From: Exiguobacterium profundum
GTDB lineage: Bacteria; Bacillota; Bacilli; Exiguobacteriales; Exiguobacteriaceae
Direction: 5' to 3'
Length of the DNA: 64,000 nt
Assembly: GCF_001909285.1 (NCBI RefSeq)
Contig: NZ_MRSV01000001.1
Location: 1,473,641 to 1,537,640, forward strand
In this document: positions 47,370 through 56,582 of the stretch, in pieces
Layout: every line of letters begins with the position of its first letter
Position numbering within the stretch: the stretch's first letter is position 1
Position numbers and translations under genes: made by a program
The notes under the pieces: model-generated
The model's input: only the letters and a program-made list of their open reading frames with translations
What the model was told of the DNA's origin: nothing
Database searches by the model: none

Positions 47370-49181
47370 ATGCCACGAATACCAGATGAAGTCATCGCAG
47401 AAGTGAAACAAGCGACCGATATCGTAGAATTGATTGGCGAACGTGTCGAATTAAAGAAACAAGGACATCGCCTTGTCGGATTATGTCCGTTTCATTCCGA
47501 AAACTCACCTTCTTTTTCCGTTTCACTTGAAAAAGGGATGTATCACTGTTTCGGTTGTGGCGCCGGCGGAAATGTATTTACGTTCGTGATGGAAACCGAG
47601 GGATTGTCGTTTCCTGAGACGGTCGAACGCTTGGCAACACGGGCGAATATTTCGGTAGACGGGATCCAAGGGGACGAGGAACTGACGCGAGAACAGGTAT
47701 GGCGCAAACAGATGCGTGATGCGCATCGCCTTGTCGCTGACTTGTATCATGAAGTGTTGATGAAAACAGAAGCTGGAGAAGTGGGCTTAACGTATTTACG
47801 GGATCGTGATTTGGCTGAAGAGACGATTGCGCAATACAAGATCGGTTTTGCCCCAGACCAACGACGCTTTACTGTCGAGCTGTTGGAGCGGCGCGGGTTT
47901 GATTTAGAAGTAATGGTTGAGGCAGGTTTGATTTCAAAGTCGAAGTCCGGTGAATATTTTGACCGATTTGAAGGACGGGTCGTCTTTCCGATTGCGGATC
48001 GAGACGGCACCATCGTTGGCTTCAGTGGACGAGCGATTGATGACCGACAACCAAAATATGTGAATACGGCTGAGACGCCACTCTTCAATAAGAGCGAGTT
48101 ATTGTTCGGCTTCTCTCAAGCCCGGGCGACGATGCGTAAGAAAAAGCGTGTCTTCCTCGTTGAAGGGAACGTTGACGTTTTACAAGTCGCGCAAGCGGGC
48201 ACACAAGAAGTTGTGGCATCGCTCGGAACCGCGTTCTCTCCTCAACATGCGAGGGCGCTATCTCGAATCGTGGATGAAGTCATTATCTGTTATGACGGAG
48301 ACCACGCGGGACAAGAAGCGACACAAAAAGTCATTCGCCTATTAGAAGCGTCTCCACTCGATGTACAAGTTTTGCCACTACCGGAAAAGACGGACCCAGA
48401 TGATTATATCCGTCAGCATGGGGCAACTCACTGGCAGCAGTTTATTGAAACTGAGCAGTTGAGTGTTCTCGATTTTATGAATCGCATGTACCGGCGAGAA
48501 AAAAACTTGAACCGAGAAGGAGAACGGATTCGCTTTATTGAATCTATGCTTGAAGAGATCGGGAAGACAAATGATTCGATTCGAAGAGATTTATATGTGA
48601 AGAAACTGTCGGATGAGTTTGAGATTCCGCTAGAGACGCTCCGTTCGAGAATTCCTCGTCCGACGTCAAGTGAATCAACTCCCACCCGTGCGATGGAACC
48701 TGTAGAGCCGGTACGGAAGCGTTCGAGTAAAACAGGTGAGCCTCGTTGGATGAAAGCCGAGAAGTACTTGTTGCGTGCGATGTTGACGGGACCGGAGCAG
48801 GTCCGTTTCGTACGCGACCGTTTAGGGCTTCGTTATCAAGATGAAACCCATCGTATGTTAGGGTCAGCATTGTATGAAATCGTATCCGATACGATGACAC
48901 AGGATGAGTTTGATCAAATCACGCTTTCGTTCATGGAGCGTTATTGCGATCAACGCCCTGATTATGCGATGCGTTTTGCAGAGATCCGTCTGATGGCTGG
49001 ACCGGATGAACTGTCTGAAGAGGTTTTAGACGAATACATTCGGGTGATAAACAGTTATGAGGAGCAACGTCAAATCGAGCGTGCAAAAAGGGAAATCGCT
49101 CAAGACGCCGAAAGTATTGTAGACCAGGCGTCCAAGCTACAAGAATTGATTGCCCGTAGTCGTCGTCTTCGAGAACGATGA
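47370..49181 (+). CDS. dnaG: DNA primase
   Basis: Makes RNA primers for replication, 603 aa. N-terminal zinc-binding domain CPFHSENSPSFSVS with CFGCGAGGNVFTFVM (Cys-x2-His, Cys-x2-Cys). The RNA polymerase core has the TOPRIM fold (FLVEGNVDVLQVAQAG, CYDGDHAGQEA), then a C-terminal helicase-binding domain. The ATG behind GGGAGTGG is chosen over a reading ten codons longer. It is followed by rpoD in the classical macromolecular-synthesis arrangement; rpsU is not in this operon but 13 kb upstream. Confidence 0.96.
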   Translation: MPRIPDEVIAEVKQATDIVELIGERVELKKQGHRLVGLCPFHSENSPSFSVSLEKGMYHCFGCGAGGNVFTFVMETEGLSFPETVERLATRANISVDGIQGDEELTREQVWRKQMRDAHRLVADLYHEVLMKTEAGEVGLTYLRDRDLAEETIAQYKIGFAPDQRRFTVELLERRGFDLEVMVEAGLISKSKSGEYFDRFEGRVVFPIADRDGTIVGFSGRAIDDRQPKYVNTAETPLFNKSELLFGFSQARATMRKKKRVFLVEGNVDVLQVAQAGTQEVVASLGTAFSPQHARALSRIVDEVIICYDGDHAGQEATQKVIRLLEASPLDVQVLPLPEKTDPDDYIRQHGATHWQQFIETEQLSVLDFMNRMYRREKNLNREGERIRFIESMLEEIGKTNDSIRRDLYVKKLSDEFEIPLETLRSRIPRPTSSESTPTRAMEPVEPVRKRSSKTGEPRWMKAEKYLLRAMLTGPEQVRFVRDRLGLRYQDETHRMLGSALYEIVSDTMTQDEFDQITLSFMERYCDQRPDYAMRFAEIRLMAGPDELSEEVLDEYIRVINSYEEQRQIERAKREIAQDAESIVDQASKLQELIARSRRLRER

Positions 49182-49216
49182 TCGTGGATGAAGTTTGGAA
49201 GGAGTTGAACTGCTAG

Positions 49217-50311
49217 ATGGCAGAGAAGAAGAAAGAGGATTTATTTAACGCCATAGAGGAACTTGAAAAGTTAGGTAAGAAAAAAGGCGTCGTCTCAATG
49301 CAAGCAATCCAAGATCGCCTTAGTCACTTCGAGGTGGATTCGGATTTCATCGATAACTTCATCGAAGATTTAGAGGCTAAAGACATCCGTGTCACAGAAG
49401 ATGCTGCTGACGCAGAAGAAACACCTGCAAAAAAAGAGGATGAAGAAGTCGATTTGAACGACTTATCAGTACCTCCTGGAATCAAAATCAACGACCCGGT
49501 TCGGATGTATTTGAAAGAAATCGGACGTGTCGACCTTCTCAGTGCGAAAGATGAGACGGAGCTCGCTAAACGAATCGAGCAAGGGGAAAAAAAAAAAAAA
49601 AAACGTCTCGCAGAAGCAAACCTACGTCTCGTAGTGTCGATTGCGAAGCGTTATGTCGGTCGTGGGATGCTCTTCCTTGATTTGATTCAAGAAGGGAACA
49701 TGGGACTCATTAAAGCGGTCGAAAAATTCGACTACATGAAAGGGTTCAAATTCTCGACGTATGCGACGTGGTGGATTCGCCAAGCCATCACACGTGCGAT
49801 TGCTGACCAAGCCCGTACGATTCGTATTCCTGTACACATGGTGGAAACAATCAACAAATTGATTCGTGTCCAACGTCAATTGCTTCAAGACCTCGGTCGC
49901 GAACCTTCTCCGGAAGAGATTGCCAAAGAGATGGAACTCACACCTGAGAAAGTCCGTGAAATTCTAAAGATTGCCCAAGAACCTGTTTCTTTAGAGACAC
50001 CGATTGGGGAAGAAGACGATTCACATCTCGGTGACTTCATCGAAGACCAAGATGCGATGGCTCCTCAAGATGCGGCAGCCTATGAATTGTTGAAAGAGCA
50101 ATTAGAAGACGTGTTGGATACGTTGACAGACCGTGAAGAGAACGTCCTTCGCCTGCGTTTCGGACTAGACGATGGCCGCACACGCACACTCGAAGAAGTT
50201 GGTAAAGTATTCGGTGTCACACGTGAGCGGATTCGTCAAATCGAGGCGAAAGCCCTTCGTAAATTGCGTCACCCGAGCCGTTCCAAACGCTTGAAAGACT
50301 TCCTCGATTAA
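49217..50311 (+). CDS. rpoD: Primary sigma factor SigA (RpoD)
   Basis: Housekeeping sigma factor, 364 aa. Region 1.2 includes [20 protein letters not shown]. Region 2 includes [19 protein letters not shown] and [20 protein letters not shown]. Region 3 and region 4.2 end in [20 protein letters not shown]. Region 1.1 is the short Bacillus type. Residues 125-129 are five lysines encoded in a run of 17 A, in a spot where B. subtilis SigA has a mixed acidic and polar stretch of equal length (from memory). The frame is kept. GGAAGGAG site with a long 12-nt spacing. Confidence 0.97.
   Translation: MAEKKKEDLFNAIEELEKLGKKKGVVSMQAIQDRLSHFEVDSDFIDNFIEDLEAKDIRVTEDAADAEETPAKKEDEEVDLNDLSVPPGIKINDPVRMYLKEIGRVDLLSAKDETELAKRIEQGEKKKKKRLAEANLRLVVSIAKRYVGRGMLFLDLIQEGNMGLIKAVEKFDYMKGFKFSTYATWWIRQAITRAIADQARTIRIPVHMVETINKLIRVQRQLLQDLGREPSPEEIAKEMELTPEKVREILKIAQEPVSLETPIGEEDDSHLGDFIEDQDAMAPQDAAAYELLKEQLEDVLDTLTDREENVLRLRFGLDDGRTRTLEEVGKVFGVTRERIRQIEAKALRKLRHPSRSKRLKDFLD
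49587..49603 (+). repeat. Run of 17 A inside rpoD
   Basis: Pure homopolymer completing a GAA codon and five AAA codons, between conserved regions 1.2 and 2.1. It is the longest homopolymer in the window and lies in an essential gene. Confidence 0.95.
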
Positions 50312-50343
50312 TTTCATATTTGAATAAAGTGTGAAGTTTTAGA

Positions 50344-50397
50344 AGAAAGGAAGGAAAATGAGTGATTTTCCTTCCTTCTTTATTATTTTTTGAGTAA
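50344..50397 (+). terminator. Terminator after rpoD
   Basis: GAAGGAAGGAAAAT-type arm pairing with ATTTTCCTTCCTTC around a GAGTG loop, followed by T-rich sequence. Confidence 0.85.
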
Positions 50398-50443
50398 AAT
50401 TTTGTTGGATAGAAATTTGGAATGAACATGAGGGGGAACTACA

Positions 50444-50782
50444 ATGCGTAATCCATTGTTACCGTTTGCGGCAATCGCAATCGTCGCAATTATTGCCATG
50501 GTATCATTATCGTATTTTGGGGTGAATCAGGCGCAACAAGCGGCTGAAGGTCCAGCAGTCACTGAAATGAACCCAGAAGAGTTGTATGCTGCGAAGGGTT
50601 GCACAGGTTGCCACGGCGGAAACCTTGAAGGTGGCGTCGGTCCAGCACTTACAGGTGTCGGCGATCGTCTCTCACCAGAAGAAATCGCAAACATCATCGT
50701 CAACGGTCAAGGTGCGATGCCAGCAGGTCTTGCATCAGCTGAAGAAGCAGAAGTGCTTGCGAACTGGTTGATTGAACAATAA
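50444..50782 (+). CDS. cccA: Membrane-anchored c-type cytochrome (CccA-like, c550)
   Basis: Electron carrier on the outer face of the membrane, 112 aa. One N-terminal membrane anchor (about residues 5-26, no lipobox). A single heme domain follows, with heme-binding CTGCH in AAKGCTGCHGGNLEGGVGPA and axial Met in GQGAMPAGL. Position after sigA matches B. subtilis cccA. GAGGGGG site. Monocistronic between two terminators. Confidence 0.93.
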   Translation: MRNPLLPFAAIAIVAIIAMVSLSYFGVNQAQQAAEGPAVTEMNPEELYAAKGCTGCHGGNLEGGVGPALTGVGDRLSPEEIANIIVNGQGAMPAGLASAEEAEVLANWLIEQ

Positions 50783-50788
50783 GAGGTG

Positions 50789-50816
50789 ACGCACTCCGTG
50801 ATGGGGTGCGTTTTTT
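50789..50816 (+). terminator. Terminator after cccA
   Basis: ACGCACTCC / GGGGTGCGT hairpin followed by six T. Confidence 0.87.
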
Positions 50817-50817
50817 G

Positions 50818-50846
50818 TTGTCGAACTGTAGAGAATTCGATACGCT
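50818..50846 (+). promoter_or_regulatory. Probable promoter of trmK-yqfO
   Basis: TTGTCG, a 17-nt spacer and TACGCT, directly after the cccA terminator. Confidence 0.55.
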
Positions 50847-50877
50847 AGGGAAGAAGTAGAACAAAGGAGTTGTCTGT

Positions 50878-51594
50878 ATGCAAGAACGTGTCATGTTAGA
50901 CCGACGATTGAAGCAGGTTGTCGATTATATCCCAAAAGGAAGTGTGCTCGCCGATATCGGTTCGGATCATGCGTATGTCCCATGCTATGCCTTTCAGCAA
51001 GGAATCATTTCAAAAGGAATCGCGGGTGAAGTGAACGTTGGACCGATGGAAGCCGCGAGAGCACAAGTCGATTTGATTGGGGCCAGTGATGCCATTAATG
51101 TACGCCTCGGCGATGGTCTTGCTGTCTTACAGCCCAATGAAGCGACTTGTATCTCGATTTGCGGGATGGGCGGCAGTTTGATTCGCTCCATTCTCGAAGC
51201 GGGTCAAGATAAGCTCGGTGCGGTCGAACGGCTCGTCCTTCAACCGAACGTTGATGGGCAACACGTACGAAGCTGGCTGCTTGAACATGGATATGTCCTT
51301 GTCGAAGAGGCAATTGTGGAAGAAAATGATAAGGTTTACGAAATCCTTGTCGGAGAAAAAGGAACTGAGTCCATTTATAGTGACGAGTGGGACGAGCGCA
51401 TGTGGCAGTTGTTATTCGGTCCATATCTCGTTCAAGAGCGACCAGAACCATTTAAACTCAAATGGAGTCGTGAAGCTGATAAGCTCGATTATGTGCTTGG
51501 ACAGATGGCAGCTGGCATTCAATCGGAAGCCTTGATTCAAAAACAAGTGGAGTTCAAACGGATGCGTGACAAGATGAGAGAGGTGAGTCAGTAA
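50878..51594 (+). CDS. trmK: tRNA (adenine22-N1)-methyltransferase TrmK
   Basis: SAM-dependent enzyme methylating A22 of tRNA, 238 aa. N-terminal DRRLKQVVDYIPKGSVLADI, motif I ADIGSDHAYVPCYAF, ICGMGGSLIRSILEAG and LVLQPNVDGQHVRSWLLEHG are typical of YqfN/TrmK. C-terminal coiled coil. AAAGGAG site. The stop overlaps the next start as TAATG. Confidence 0.95.
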   Translation: MQERVMLDRRLKQVVDYIPKGSVLADIGSDHAYVPCYAFQQGIISKGIAGEVNVGPMEAARAQVDLIGASDAINVRLGDGLAVLQPNEATCISICGMGGSLIRSILEAGQDKLGAVERLVLQPNVDGQHVRSWLLEHGYVLVEEAIVEENDKVYEILVGEKGTESIYSDEWDERMWQLLFGPYLVQERPEPFKLKWSREADKLDYVLGQMAAGIQSEALIQKQVEFKRMRDKMREVSQ

Positions 51595-52706
51595 TGGCGA
51601 ACGGCAATCAAGTGATTCAATTGTTTGAGGAATTTGCACCGAAACATTTAGCGGTCGAAGGGGATAAAATCGGCTTGCAGATTGGCTCGCTCAACAAAGA
51701 AGTCAAACGGGTCATGGTCACGCTTGATGTACTTGAATCGGTTGTGGATGAAGCGATTGAGAAACAAATCGATTTGATTATCGCGCATCATCCACCCATC
51801 TTTAGTCCGTTAGCTCAAGTCAATGACCGTTCCACGGCTGGGAAGATTACGATGAAATGTATTCAGCACGATATCGCGGTCTATGTCGCTCATACGAATT
51901 TAGACGTATGCAGCGGTGGTGTGAACGATTGGATGAGTGAGGCAATCGGTCTCCGCGATACGAAAGTACTCGTCCCGACCTATGAGGAGCCGGTCTATAA
52001 ACTAAGTGTATTCGTTCCATCCACGCATGCGCATGACGTATCCCTGGCTCTAGGAAAAGCGGGTGCAGGACATATTGGTGACTATGCGGACTGTCAGTTC
52101 CGTGTTTCCGGAACGGGGCAATTCACTCCGCTCGAAGGGACAGATCCCTTCATCGGTCGCCCGCATGAAACGGAACAAGTGGACGAAGTGAAAATCGAAA
52201 CGGTCGTTCGGGAGAGTCAGAAAAAGCGTGTACTAAAAGCAATGAAAGACGCCCATCCTTATGAGGAAGTCGCGTATGACCTCATGCGCGATGAAATCGA
52301 CGGTCATGTATTTGGGCTAGGGCGAATCGGTCGACTTGAACAGGCCATGACACTTGAAAAGTTTGCCGAACACGTGAAAACAAGCTTTGGGGTTGAGGGC
52401 GTGCGAGTCGTCGGAGACCCGAGGCGTTCGATTGAAAAAGTTGCCGTATTAGGTGGAGACGGGAATAAATATGTGTCTACTGCGCATTTCAAAGGTGCAG
52501 ATGCATATGTGACGGGTGATTTATATTTCCACGTGGCTCATGATGCGATGGCCCTTGGGCTTGCAGTCGTAGACCCAGGGCATCATGTCGAGAGTATCAT
52601 GAAACAAGGTGTAATCGATGTGCTCAGCAAAAAGTTTGAAAAAGCGAAAATTAATGTCGACTTGATTCAATCTGTTGCCAACACGAACCCGTTTCAATTC
52701 AAGTAA
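51594..52706 (+). CDS. yqfO: NIF3/YqfO family dinuclear metal protein
   Basis: Conserved hexameric protein with a dinuclear metal site, 370 aa; reaction in vivo uncertain (often annotated GTP cyclohydrolase 1 type 2). Metal motifs: DLIIAHHPPIF, VYVAHTNLDVCSGGVNDW and the C-terminal GLAVVDPGHHVES. The middle (about 130-235) is the PII/CutA-like insertion typical of Bacillus YqfO (VPSTHAHDVSLALGKAGAGH, HPYEEVAYDL). Coupled to trmK as in many Firmicutes. Confidence 0.95.
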   Translation: MANGNQVIQLFEEFAPKHLAVEGDKIGLQIGSLNKEVKRVMVTLDVLESVVDEAIEKQIDLIIAHHPPIFSPLAQVNDRSTAGKITMKCIQHDIAVYVAHTNLDVCSGGVNDWMSEAIGLRDTKVLVPTYEEPVYKLSVFVPSTHAHDVSLALGKAGAGHIGDYADCQFRVSGTGQFTPLEGTDPFIGRPHETEQVDEVKIETVVRESQKKRVLKAMKDAHPYEEVAYDLMRDEIDGHVFGLGRIGRLEQAMTLEKFAEHVKTSFGVEGVRVVGDPRRSIEKVAVLGGDGNKYVSTAHFKGADAYVTGDLYFHVAHDAMALGLAVVDPGHHVESIMKQGVIDVLSKKFEKAKINVDLIQSVANTNPFQFK

Positions 52707-52714
52707 ATCCTAAA

Positions 52715-52745
52715 AATCCCCCATCCTCTGAGAGAATGGGGGATT
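52715..52745. terminator. Shared terminator between yqfO and ispH
   Basis: AATCCCCCAT / ATGGGGGATT stem. The longer T run is on the reverse-strand side (TTTTT), so it works best for ispH. Confidence 0.78.
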
Positions 52746-52748
52746 CCT

Positions 52749-53687
52749 TCACTTACGCAAAGCTTTCACTTTCGGTAAGATGCTCCGAAGTTCAAGAAAT
52801 GGCGTTTTATCGTGCGTGCTTAAATCGTCTGGGTCATACTGCGACAAAAAGTCGATGACTTTTTTTGTGATCGGTGTAGGAGTAGAGGCGCCCGACGTCA
52901 CAGCGACGGTCTCGACTCCCTCGAGCCAATTCAAGTCAAGTTCACTCAAGTCACCGATTCGATATGCATTCGTTCCGGCAATCTCTTTTGAAACTTGTGC
53001 TAAACGATTGGAGTTGTTAGATTTAGGATCTCCGACGACAATCAACAATTCGCAGTCTCCCGCTTGTTCAGCGACGGCTTCTTGTCGAACTTGCGTCGCG
53101 TTACAGATTTCATTATGCACTTCCACGTGAGGATAACGGGCTTGAATCGTTTCAATTAATGCGGAAACGTCCCATTGACTCATCGTCGTCTGGTTCGTCA
53201 CCAAAATTTTTCGTTCGAACATGCGACTCGGCAACTGATCGATTTCATGTTCATATTGAATCAAATGAACATGGTCTGGTGCAACACCAATTGCACCCTC
53301 CGGTTCCGGATGCCCGTGTTTTCCGATATAGATGACATCATATCCTTCTGCCGTTTTCTCACGAATCAAATCGTGTGTGACCAAGACGTCAGGACAAGAG
53401 GCATCTACAATCGTCAATCCTTTCTCGATGGCACGTTTCCGGACGAGTGGTGAAATGCCGTGCGCCGTGAAGACGACCGTTCCTCGATCGATGGTTTCGA
53501 GCGCTTGCATGCGGTCTTCTCCATCAACGGTTTTGACACCGAGATCCTCAAACGCCTGCGTGACGTGACGGTTATGGACAATCATTCCAAGTATATGAAT
53601 CGGGCGTGGCAAATCTGGATTTGCGACCGCCTCATTTGCGAGCTTCATGGCATCGACGACACCATAACAATATCCGCGTGGGCTAAT
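52749..53687 (-). CDS. ispH: IspH (HMBPP reductase), no canonical start codon
   Basis: [4Fe-4S] enzyme of the last MEP-pathway step, making IPP and DMAPP. Clear blocks: [58 protein letters not shown] and SNNSNRL. Conserved Cys ligands are present only if translation starts upstream of the first ATG (53648), because PRGYCYG holds the N-terminal cluster Cys. The in-frame stretch from a TGA back to that ATG has no ATG, GTG, TTG or CTG. I place the start at ATT (53687) provisionally; AAG AAA GTT AAA AAA ahead of it looks like the normal N-terminus and AAAGGAG lies further upstream. It may be an error or a start-codon mutation. Confidence 0.88.
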   Translation of the reverse strand: MSPRGYCYGVVDAMKLANEAVANPDLPRPIHILGMIVHNRHVTQAFEDLGVKTVDGEDRMQALETIDRGTVVFTAHGISPLVRKRAIEKGLTIVDASCPDVLVTHDLIREKTAEGYDVIYIGKHGHPEPEGAIGVAPDHVHLIQYEHEIDQLPSRMFERKILVTNQTTMSQWDVSALIETIQARYPHVEVHNEICNATQVRQEAVAEQAGDCELLIVVGDPKSNNSNRLAQVSKEIAGTNAYRIGDLSELDLNWLEGVETVAVTSGASTPTPITKKVIDFLSQYDPDDLSTHDKTPFLELRSILPKVKALRK

Positions 53688-53788
53688 TTTTTTAACTTTC
53701 TTATGAAGACGAAGGCTCCTTTCGAAGTGCTTTCATACGTATTAGTCTAACATTGTTTCGAAAATACGAAAAGATTTGCGTGTATTCA

Positions 53789-53797
53789 TGCTATAAT
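53789..53797 (+). promoter_or_regulatory. Extended -10 promoter of the histidine kinase operon
   Basis: TGCTATAAT, a perfect TG-n-TATAAT element; no good -35 at 17 nt. About 26 bases before the GTG start. Confidence 0.6.
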
Positions 53798-53822
53798 TTT
53801 TAGGTTAGAGAGGAGGGACGCC

Positions 53823-55586
53823 GTGAATCGCATGAAACCATTGCGTGAACTAAGAAAATCGTACTTTTTCCAAATTACGTTCATCATCATCATTATTTTA
53901 GCACTTGTCATTTCATCACTTGCCTTCTCTGCTGACCGCGTCACGGTGTCTCGAGCAGAAGAATTGGCGAAAGAGCAATTTGATTACGCCATCGATGACA
54001 GTATTGAGAATGTGGAGTCCCGACTTGGGAAATTGTATGAGGATTTAGTTTACTTAGGCGCTTACGTTGGAAATGAGCCATGGATTGAAGAACGGATCCG
54101 AACAGGATATTTGAATCAACGCACGAGTTTTACGTCCATCTTTTATTATGATGTCAATCAAGACTCATTTAAATGGTACTCGGAGCGACAAGTCGCCTCT
54201 TCTGTCTTGAAACGCGATCCGAAGTTTACGGAAGTATTGACTGCAAGTGGAAAAGAACTATATATGAGTGACCCTGTGATGATCAGTGGGGATATGGGAA
54301 CTTTCCTATACGTTCCGGTCATCGAAGAGAACCGACCAATCGGTATTTTTGGGGGAAGCATTAGTGTCTTGAACTCTGACTTGTATCGTCGTTCGTTGGA
54401 ATCTGCGAATGATGACATGATTCTATACTTGTTAGATGAGCAAGGCGAAGTGTTGACGACTTCGTTCAACTTGGTCACAGATGCAGAGCGTCGGATATCG
54501 CGTGAAGTCATCGACGAAGCATTAGATCGAAGCGAACGGACAATATTGAGTACGGATGAAGATACGGTAATGTTTGAACCGGATGCACGAGTCAGTGGAT
54601 GGAGCATGCTCGCAAAACATCAAAATGACTCCGTCTATGAAACGGTCTACGACACGCGTTGGCAGTATTTGATGATTGCGCTCGTTACATTCTTCCTGAG
54701 CATTCTCGTTGGATTGTTGCTTTCCCGGACGTTAACGAATCCGCTTGTCGAGCTGGTCAATCAAATTAAACAACAACAATCGCTCGGAACGATCTCGTTG
54801 GAAAGAACCGGTTCGAAAGAAGTGGAGACGCTACTCGACACGTATAACGATTATGCACAACGGATGGAAACGTCACGACGTGAACAGTTGAGTCAGCAAC
54901 AGTTGATTTTGCATCAAGAAAAATTAGCTTCACTCGGTCAATTGGCCGCGGGAATTGCCCATGAAATTCGAAATCCTCTAACTCCCGTCCACATCACGTT
55001 ACAAATGGTGCGCGAGGGTCAAGGTAGCTCAGATATGGTGGATGTCGCCATCAAAGAACTGGAGCGGGCGAATGATTTGATTTCAACGATGTTGACGCTC
55101 GCCAAACCAGATCAGGCTGGTAAAAACGAAGATTGGATCAACATGTTAGACTTTGCGAAACGACTTGAATTTTTAATGGATGCCGAATGTTATAAACGAC
55201 CTACGAAATGGGAATTACTTGTACCGAACGACATGCCTCCATTTTATGCATCCTTTGATATGCTCGTTCAAATCATCTACAACCTCTTCAAAAATGCGGT
55301 CGATGCCGTCGAATCAAAAGGGGCTGAAGGTAGTGTCGTCGTGACGGTCCTCTTTACGGAGCAGGAATATCGCTTCTTGATTGAGGATAACGGGATTGGC
55401 ATGAGTGAGGAACAACTCAAGACAGTTGGTTCCGCCTTCAATACGACGAAGGAAAGTGGGAATGGTCTAGGGATCTATATGATTCAAGAGTACTTGAAGA
55501 GCGTTAACGGTGCGATGGAGATTGATAGTGTGATGAAAAAGGGGACCGCGATTTTAATCAAAATCCCAAGGAGACAACCGTCATGA
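53823..55586 (+). CDS. dCache sensor histidine kinase, no adjacent response regulator
   Basis: Membrane sensor kinase, 587 aa. TM1 at about residues 15-37, an extracellular double-Cache-like domain (about 40-275, FTSIFYYDVNQDSFKWYSER, GTFLYVPVIEENRPIGIFGG), TM2 (about 280-300) and a HAMP-like linker. The HisKA domain has His380 in LAAGIAHEIRNPLTPVHITL. The HATPase domain has NLFKNAVDAVE (N box), EDNGIGMSEEQL (G1) and GNGLGIYMIQEY (G2). The class resembles KinB/sporulation-type kinases that act on distant response regulators. GTG start behind GGAGGG. It overlaps the binding-protein gene by four bases. No response-regulator gene is near. Confidence 0.93.
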   Translation: MNRMKPLRELRKSYFFQITFIIIIILALVISSLAFSADRVTVSRAEELAKEQFDYAIDDSIENVESRLGKLYEDLVYLGAYVGNEPWIEERIRTGYLNQRTSFTSIFYYDVNQDSFKWYSERQVASSVLKRDPKFTEVLTASGKELYMSDPVMISGDMGTFLYVPVIEENRPIGIFGGSISVLNSDLYRRSLESANDDMILYLLDEQGEVLTTSFNLVTDAERRISREVIDEALDRSERTILSTDEDTVMFEPDARVSGWSMLAKHQNDSVYETVYDTRWQYLMIALVTFFLSILVGLLLSRTLTNPLVELVNQIKQQQSLGTISLERTGSKEVETLLDTYNDYAQRMETSRREQLSQQQLILHQEKLASLGQLAAGIAHEIRNPLTPVHITLQMVREGQGSSDMVDVAIKELERANDLISTMLTLAKPDQAGKNEDWINMLDFAKRLEFLMDAECYKRPTKWELLVPNDMPPFYASFDMLVQIIYNLFKNAVDAVESKGAEGSVVVTVLFTEQEYRFLIEDNGIGMSEEQLKTVGSAFNTTKESGNGLGIYMIQEYLKSVNGAMEIDSVMKKGTAILIKIPRRQPS

Positions 55587-56521
55587 AAGGACTAAAACAT
55601 TATTGGCTTTGGTTACCGGTCGTGTGGGCCATGACGATTCTCCTCATCACCTCGATTCAACTCCCAAAACAAAAAACGAATGAAAAAGAAGTCGGATTCG
55701 TGTTTGTCAGTGATAAACATGAGCATGCGAATAAACTACTGGACTCGTTCGTGCATACAGAAAAAAAAAAAGGGTTCATCCCGATTCCGACCACGAGTGA
55801 AGACTCGCGTGTCCTTGAAAAAGAAAAACTAGATTCATTGATTGACCGGGGTGTCGAGGCCATCTTTTTGACGACTCTCGATGACACGTTCATTCAACCC
55901 TCATTAGAACGCGCAAAACAAAAAAACATTCCGATTATTGCGATTGACCGTATGATTGATCATCCGAGTGTGCTCACATCTGTCGTATCCGACAATGTCG
56001 ACATCGGTCGGATGGCGGCCGAACAAATTGCTGCCAAGTATAGTGAGCTCGAACGTCCGATTCGCGTGGTCGAAGTGAGGGGGACGCCGAAAGTTCGCTC
56101 CACGATGGACCGAAGTCTTGGTATCCGAGAGTACGAAAAGCAACATGGCGACGATTTTCAGATCATTGCATCCATCACCGGGAACTATGACACATTCCAA
56201 GCTGAAATCGAGATGTCACGTTGGTTAGAAGAAGAGATTCCGTTTGATGCAATCTTTTCACATAATGATGATAATACGTTTGGTGTCGTCCGGGCTTTAG
56301 AAAGTCATGGTTTGACGGACAAGACGATCGTGTCGGTCGACGGGATTTCAGATATCTATCCGCTCATTCAAAATGGGAAGGTCAATGCCACTGTCGTGCA
56401 GTCACCGAACGAGATGATGGAAGTCGGCTTCAAAGCACTCGAACAACATTTAAATGGAAAGAAAATTGCCAAACACTATTATTCATCGAGTTATTTATAT
56501 GAAGGTGTGGCAAAAGATTGA
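55583..56521 (+). CDS. Membrane-anchored periplasmic-binding (ribose-type) protein
   Basis: Sugar-binding type I fold protein, 312 aa, kept at the outer membrane face by an uncleaved N-terminal helix (about residues 7-25). It lacks a lipobox. Fold features are VGFVFVSDKHEH, ALIDRGVEAIFLTTLDD-like strand, IPIIAIDRMIDHP, AIFSHNDDNTFGVVRALESH and VSVDGISDIYPLIQNGKVNA. It is coupled to the kinase (ATGA). No permease or ATPase gene is nearby, so it probably senses ligand for the kinase, as LuxP or RbsB-like sensors do for LuxQ or Trg (inference). Eleven A occur at 55761-55771 within the coding sequence. Confidence 0.88.
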   Translation: MKGLKHYWLWLPVVWAMTILLITSIQLPKQKTNEKEVGFVFVSDKHEHANKLLDSFVHTEKKKGFIPIPTTSEDSRVLEKEKLDSLIDRGVEAIFLTTLDDTFIQPSLERAKQKNIPIIAIDRMIDHPSVLTSVVSDNVDIGRMAAEQIAAKYSELERPIRVVEVRGTPKVRSTMDRSLGIREYEKQHGDDFQIIASITGNYDTFQAEIEMSRWLEEEIPFDAIFSHNDDNTFGVVRALESHGLTDKTIVSVDGISDIYPLIQNGKVNATVVQSPNEMMEVGFKALEQHLNGKKIAKHYYSSSYLYEGVAKD

Positions 56522-56549
56522 TTGACAAATCATTTGATTCCGCTATGCT
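56522..56549 (+). promoter_or_regulatory. Promoter of cshB
   Basis: Perfect TTGACA, a 16-nt spacer and TATGCT, immediately after the binding-protein stop. Confidence 0.72.
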
Positions 56550-56582
56550 AGGAAAAGTGGAAAGAAACAGGAGGTGTATCGA

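Noticed and set aside
53705..53742. 11-codon ORF (ATG to TAA) before ispH as a regulatory leader peptide
   Set aside because: No ribosome binding site; reported only as a remote option within the ispH finding.
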